DNA of 9,360 nt, taken from the NCBI GenBank assembly GCA_003452185.1, contig DMJJ01000557.1:1-9360 (forward strand). Reading direction: 5' to 3'. The DNA comes from Verrucomicrobiales bacterium. GTDB taxonomy: Bacteria; Verrucomicrobiota; Verrucomicrobiia; Limisphaerales; UBA11320. Shown piece after piece: positions 7,268 through 9,360 of the stretch (position 1 is the first letter of the stretch; each line of letters starts with the position of its first letter). The notes below the pieces were generated by a model. That model saw only the letters and a list, made by a program, of their open reading frames with translations. It searched no databases and was not told the origin of the DNA. Both the position numbers and the translations under genes were made by a program.

Positions 7268-8095
7268 TCAGAACCGACGCGGATCGTAATACCGCTCGAG
7301 CTGATCCTTCGTCTTCACCACACCAACCATCGCATCCCCGGGGATCCGGTGGACGCTGCCATCAAAGAAGGAGAAGTTCGCGATCCCGTTGTGCATCTGG
7401 AACATCTCGCCCGCGTTGTTGAAGCGGTTGACCGGCTCAAAAGCGGCATCGGTCATGTTCCAGGGATTCTCGTTCACGAAGAGCACTTTCTCGCTCGCCC
7501 CGTTGATGCTCGAGAGCTTGATCGAGTGACCCTCCCCATCCAACGAGGTCGACGACTTGCGCAGCGGGTCGAGCATCCCGTTCATGCTGAAATTCACACG
7601 CAACGCCGCCCCAAGCTCCAGCGTGGAAGGACACCGGTACACCTTGAACACCCGCCGGTCGGCATCGTTGTGGATCTCCTCGCGCTCAAGCCCGGTCACA
7701 TATTGGAAAATGCTCCCCGACTCGGCATGAAACCCAAAGTCCACCGCGTTCCAGCTCTTCCAATCCTTGGTGGAAATATCCGGCTGGCCGCCAAAAACCC
7801 AGTCCTCAGGGCGGTTCCGATCAGGTCCGCCGCCCGCCCATGGAAGATCATCCCCCTTGTCGTCCGCATAGAGGAAAACCCCATACGAAAGCTGCCTCAT
7901 GTTGTTCTGGCAGACCGCGGAGCGAGCCTGCTCCCGCGAGCGGGTGATGGCCGGCAGAAGAAGCGAGGCGAGGATCATGACAATCCCCATCACCGTCAGG
8001 AGCTCGATGAGCGTGAAACCCTGGTTTTTGGAAACGACAGACCCAATCCGCCTGGAGGCGGTTGCGAGAAAACTGGAGTGAGCAGCTCTCTTCAT
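7268..8095 (-). CDS. Prepilin-type N-terminal domain protein with H-X9-DG motif (type II pseudopilin-like)
   Basis: The 275-residue protein begins with a 26-residue basic leader ending in Gly26, followed by FTLIELLTVMGIVMILASLL (27-46). This is the type IV prepilin/type II pseudopilin signal cut and methylated by a prepilin peptidase, with Glu at +5 of the mature protein. After the membrane helix come CQNNMRQLS (62-70) and YADDKGDDLPW (76-86), then RCPST (154-158), the Cys-bearing landmarks of the PVC pseudopilin family. Near the C-terminus MHNGIANFSFFDGS (234-247) fits H-X9-DG (H235, D245, G246), a motif characteristic of Verrucomicrobia, Planctomycetes and Lentisphaerae. ATG at 8095 is chosen because it places the leader directly before the cleavage site; the frame is open further upstream to 8266 but that part looks non-coding. 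No secretion or pilus assembly genes are nearby. Role unknown: exported surface or secretion-system minor pilin are options. Confidence 0.9.
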   Translation of the reverse strand: MKRAAHSSFLATASRRIGSVVSKNQGFTLIELLTVMGIVMILASLLLPAITRSREQARSAVCQNNMRQLSYGVFLYADDKGDDLPWAGGGPDRNRPEDWVFGGQPDISTKDWKSWNAVDFGFHAESGSIFQYVTGLEREEIHNDADRRVFKVYRCPSTLELGAALRVNFSMNGMLDPLRKSSTSLDGEGHSIKLSSINGASEKVLFVNENPWNMTDAAFEPVNRFNNAGEMFQMHNGIANFSFFDGSVHRIPGDAMVGVVKTKDQLERYYDPRRF

Positions 8096-8122
8096 CGGAA
8101 TCTGGGTGATCAGGTTGCCCAA

Positions 8123-8178
8123 TGAATAGTGAATGAATAAGCAAATGGCAAGGGAGAAGTTTGCACAAGTTATACACA
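8123..8178 (-). promoter_or_regulatory. Promoter region of the pseudopilin gene with direct repeat and DnaA-box match
   Basis: Two minus-strand promoter candidates are visible. The first has TTGCCA (8151-8146, 5 of 6 to the -35 consensus), 17 bp, then TATTCA (8128-8123, 3 of 6), placing the start about 20 nt before the ATG. The second has a good -10, TATAAC (8174-8169, 5 of 6), but only a poor -35. On the plus strand AATGAATA occurs twice, at 8121-8128 and 8132-8139, 11 bp apart. TTATACACA at 8170-8178 fits the DnaA-box pattern TTATNCACA and overlaps the second -10. The segment is clearly richer in A and T than its surroundings, as expected for a promoter. Confidence 0.35.
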
Positions 8179-8496
8179 GGCAAGGAGGGATGGCTTGGGT
8201 CATGCTCCGAGGCAACTCCCCATGCCAGCGAAACGCCCTTGGCGAACAAGGCCCCGCAAAATGCATGCCCCGGCGGCTCCCTTCCGATGGAAAAAGTCTG
8301 AGGAACGGATTGCCTTTTTTTCCAAACTGGACTAAAAGCGGATTGGTCTTGGGTGGCTGAACGTTTCTTCAGCGGGGTTCTCCACCCCCACCTCCTTGGC
8401 GTCAGCCTCCCAAGGCCACTTAAATTCCTTTTCCAGAACAACTTCCAAACCAGTGAATCTCCCCCTCACCCTGCCCGGGATCGAGGGCCGAGGAAG
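8179..8496. other. Non-coding spacer downstream of thiD with stem-loops
   Basis: No gene is supported in this part of the thiD-pseudopilin gap. Inverted repeats cluster at 8351-8415. CTGAA (8357-8361) pairs with TTCAG (8368-8372) inside GGGTGG (8351-8356) with CCACCC (8382-8387). A separate perfect CCTTGG (8394-8399) / CCAAGG (8410-8415) stem has a 10-base loop. In the thiD transcript (minus strand) these come 82 nt and more after the stop and could end or protect the 3' end, though no T-run follows on that strand. A run of seven T lies at 8315-8321 on the plus strand without a stem in front of it. Confidence 0.3.
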
Positions 8497-9294
8497 TCAG
8501 GTCCCCAACACCCAGTGCTCACCGATCCGCCGCGACCCTTGGATTGCCGCTGTAACGTGGCGTTTGGCCGCCCGGACCGCCTCCAACAGCTCCTGTCCCG
8601 AGGCCAATTCGCCTGCAATTCGGGCCGAGTAGGTGCACCCGGTTCCGTGCGTCCGGATCCCTTGGATAAACCGGGCTTTCAGGAGGGTGACCTTTCCCTC
8701 CCGACAGAAGATATCCACAGCCTCCCGGGCGCCACGCAGATGCCCCCCTTTGAGCAAAACGGCACAACCCCAGCGTTCCGAAGCCTCCTGGGCCCCCTGG
8801 ACAAGCCCGGCGAGGCTCCTGATCGGGTGTCCCAGGAGCACTTCCGCCTCGGGAAGGTTGGGGGTGATGAGGGTGGCGAGCGGAAACAGCCGTGAGACCA
8901 GGGCCTCCACCCCCCCGACGGAAAGCAACCGGACCCCGCTGGTCGAAATCATCACCGGATCGATCACCAGGGGGACTCCGGCGCCGTGCCGCTTCCACCA
9001 CGAGGCGACGCCCCGAACGACCCCCTCATTGACCAGCATCCCGGTCTTGGCGGCCCCGGGGCGCAGCTCCTGGAAGAGGCTGGTGAGCTGCGCCTGAACG
9101 AACCGGGGGGCGAGGGCCACCACCTGGTCGACGGTGACCGGGTTTTGGGCGGTGACGCAGGTGAGAGCGCAGACCCCGTGGACTCCGGAGGCCTCGAAGG
9201 CCCGCAGGTCGGCCTGAAGGCCGGCTCCCCCACCGCTGTCGGAACCGGCGATCGTCAAGGCGATGGGCTTCCTGCGATGGGATGGGCCGGGCAT
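8497..9294 (-). CDS. thiD: Bifunctional hydroxymethylpyrimidine / phosphomethylpyrimidine kinase
   Basis: ThiD phosphorylates 4-amino-5-hydroxymethyl-2-methylpyrimidine (HMP) twice to the diphosphate that thiamine phosphate synthase joins to the thiazole unit. The product is 265 residues, the usual length of the ribokinase-fold enzyme. The substrate site is AGSDSGGGAGLQADLRAF (16-33), with TAQN (48-51), KTGML (83-87), DPVM (112-115), TPNLPEAE (144-151), LLKGGH (180-185), and THGTGCTYSARIA (215-227) as the anion-hole and catalytic loop, whose Cys220 is the conserved family cysteine. Every expected motif is intact. The start is ATG at 9294; the frame stays open to the right edge but shows no further start codon. 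There is no Shine-Dalgarno. No other thi gene is in the window, so here it stands alone or belongs to a unit starting beyond the right edge. No TPP riboswitch core is visible in the 66 bases upstream. Confidence 0.96.
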   Translation of the reverse strand: MPGPSHRRKPIALTIAGSDSGGGAGLQADLRAFEASGVHGVCALTCVTAQNPVTVDQVVALAPRFVQAQLTSLFQELRPGAAKTGMLVNEGVVRGVASWWKRHGAGVPLVIDPVMISTSGVRLLSVGGVEALVSRLFPLATLITPNLPEAEVLLGHPIRSLAGLVQGAQEASERWGCAVLLKGGHLRGAREAVDIFCREGKVTLLKARFIQGIRTHGTGCTYSARIAGELASGQELLEAVRAAKRHVTAAIQGSRRIGEHWVLGT

Positions 9295-9337
9295 TTGGCA
9301 GGGAACGGAGCGTTGAGCCCACAGGGCGGAGCCCAGA

Positions 9338-9360
9338 CCCGGGCTTCGCTGAAGCCCGGG
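9338..9360. repeat. Perfect inverted repeat upstream of thiD, at window edge
   Basis: CCCGGGCTTC (9338-9347) and GAAGCCCGGG (9351-9360) form a perfect 10-bp stem with a 3-base loop (GCT), 44 bp before the thiD start. It may extend beyond the window. A smaller GGGC/GCCC stem (9324-9334) and two copies of GAGCCCA (9315-9321, 9329-9335) lie next to it. No T-run follows on the visible side. It could be the terminator of a gene to the right, a 5'-leader structure of thiD, or a dispersed palindromic repeat. Confidence 0.5.

Noticed and set aside
8096..8266. An N-terminal extension of the pseudopilin frame to an ATG at 8266.
   Set aside because: The 57 extra residues show no homology and would bury the prepilin leader, which must be near the N-terminus for processing. 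The DNA there is AT-rich and promoter-like.
9295..9360. A TPP riboswitch before thiD was looked for.
   Set aside because: No CTGAGA or other THI-box core is seen in the 66 bases available. One could still lie beyond the window.

Overview
The window is GC-rich chromosomal DNA from a free-living Gram-negative bacterium, most likely a member of the Verrucomicrobia/PVC group. Three things point there: a stand-alone pseudopilin with a terminal H-X9-DG motif, a small divergent RNA polymerase omega subunit, and almost no Shine-Dalgarno sequences before the genes. No 16S rRNA or other phylum marker is present, so the assignment is a moderate-confidence inference.

Layout from left to right. Bases 1-1436 (minus) hold the N-terminal 478 codons of a large multi-pass membrane protein of GT-C/YfhO-like appearance that runs off the left edge. 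A 121-bp divergent intergenic region separates it from plus-strand housekeeping genes: rpoZ (omega, 1558-1839) and smpB (trans-translation partner of tmRNA, 1934-2389). A complete, tightly packed five-gene branched-chain amino-acid-type ABC importer follows on the plus strand: livJ (lipoprotein binding protein, 2535-3722), livH and livM (permeases, 3738-4649 and 4646-5581), livG and livF (ATPases, 5595-6374 and 6361-7101). Gaps of 15 and 13 bp and overlaps of 4 and 14 bp mark it as one translationally linked operon. Its end converges with a minus-strand pseudopilin (7268-8095) across a 166-bp spacer of very skewed base composition. Behind the pseudopilin lies a 401-bp non-coding stretch, AT-rich near the pilin start, with promoter-like sequences, a short direct repeat, a DnaA-box match and hairpins. 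Then comes thiD (minus, 8497-9294), a complete HMP-P kinase. A perfect 10-bp-stem inverted repeat sits at the right edge in the thiD leader.

Working together: LivJ captures a substrate (probably a branched-chain or related amino acid) outside the inner membrane, LivH/LivM form the channel and LivG/LivF drive it. RpoZ and SmpB are independent housekeeping functions. The pseudopilin and ThiD have no visible functional link to the importer or to each other. I found no CRISPR, mobile element, phage, toxin-antitoxin, defence or biosynthetic cluster, and no convincing undescribed system. The most notable signals are regulatory or compositional: the structured smpB-livJ junction, the T-depleted convergent spacer, the region upstream of the pseudopilin, and the near absence of ribosome binding sites.
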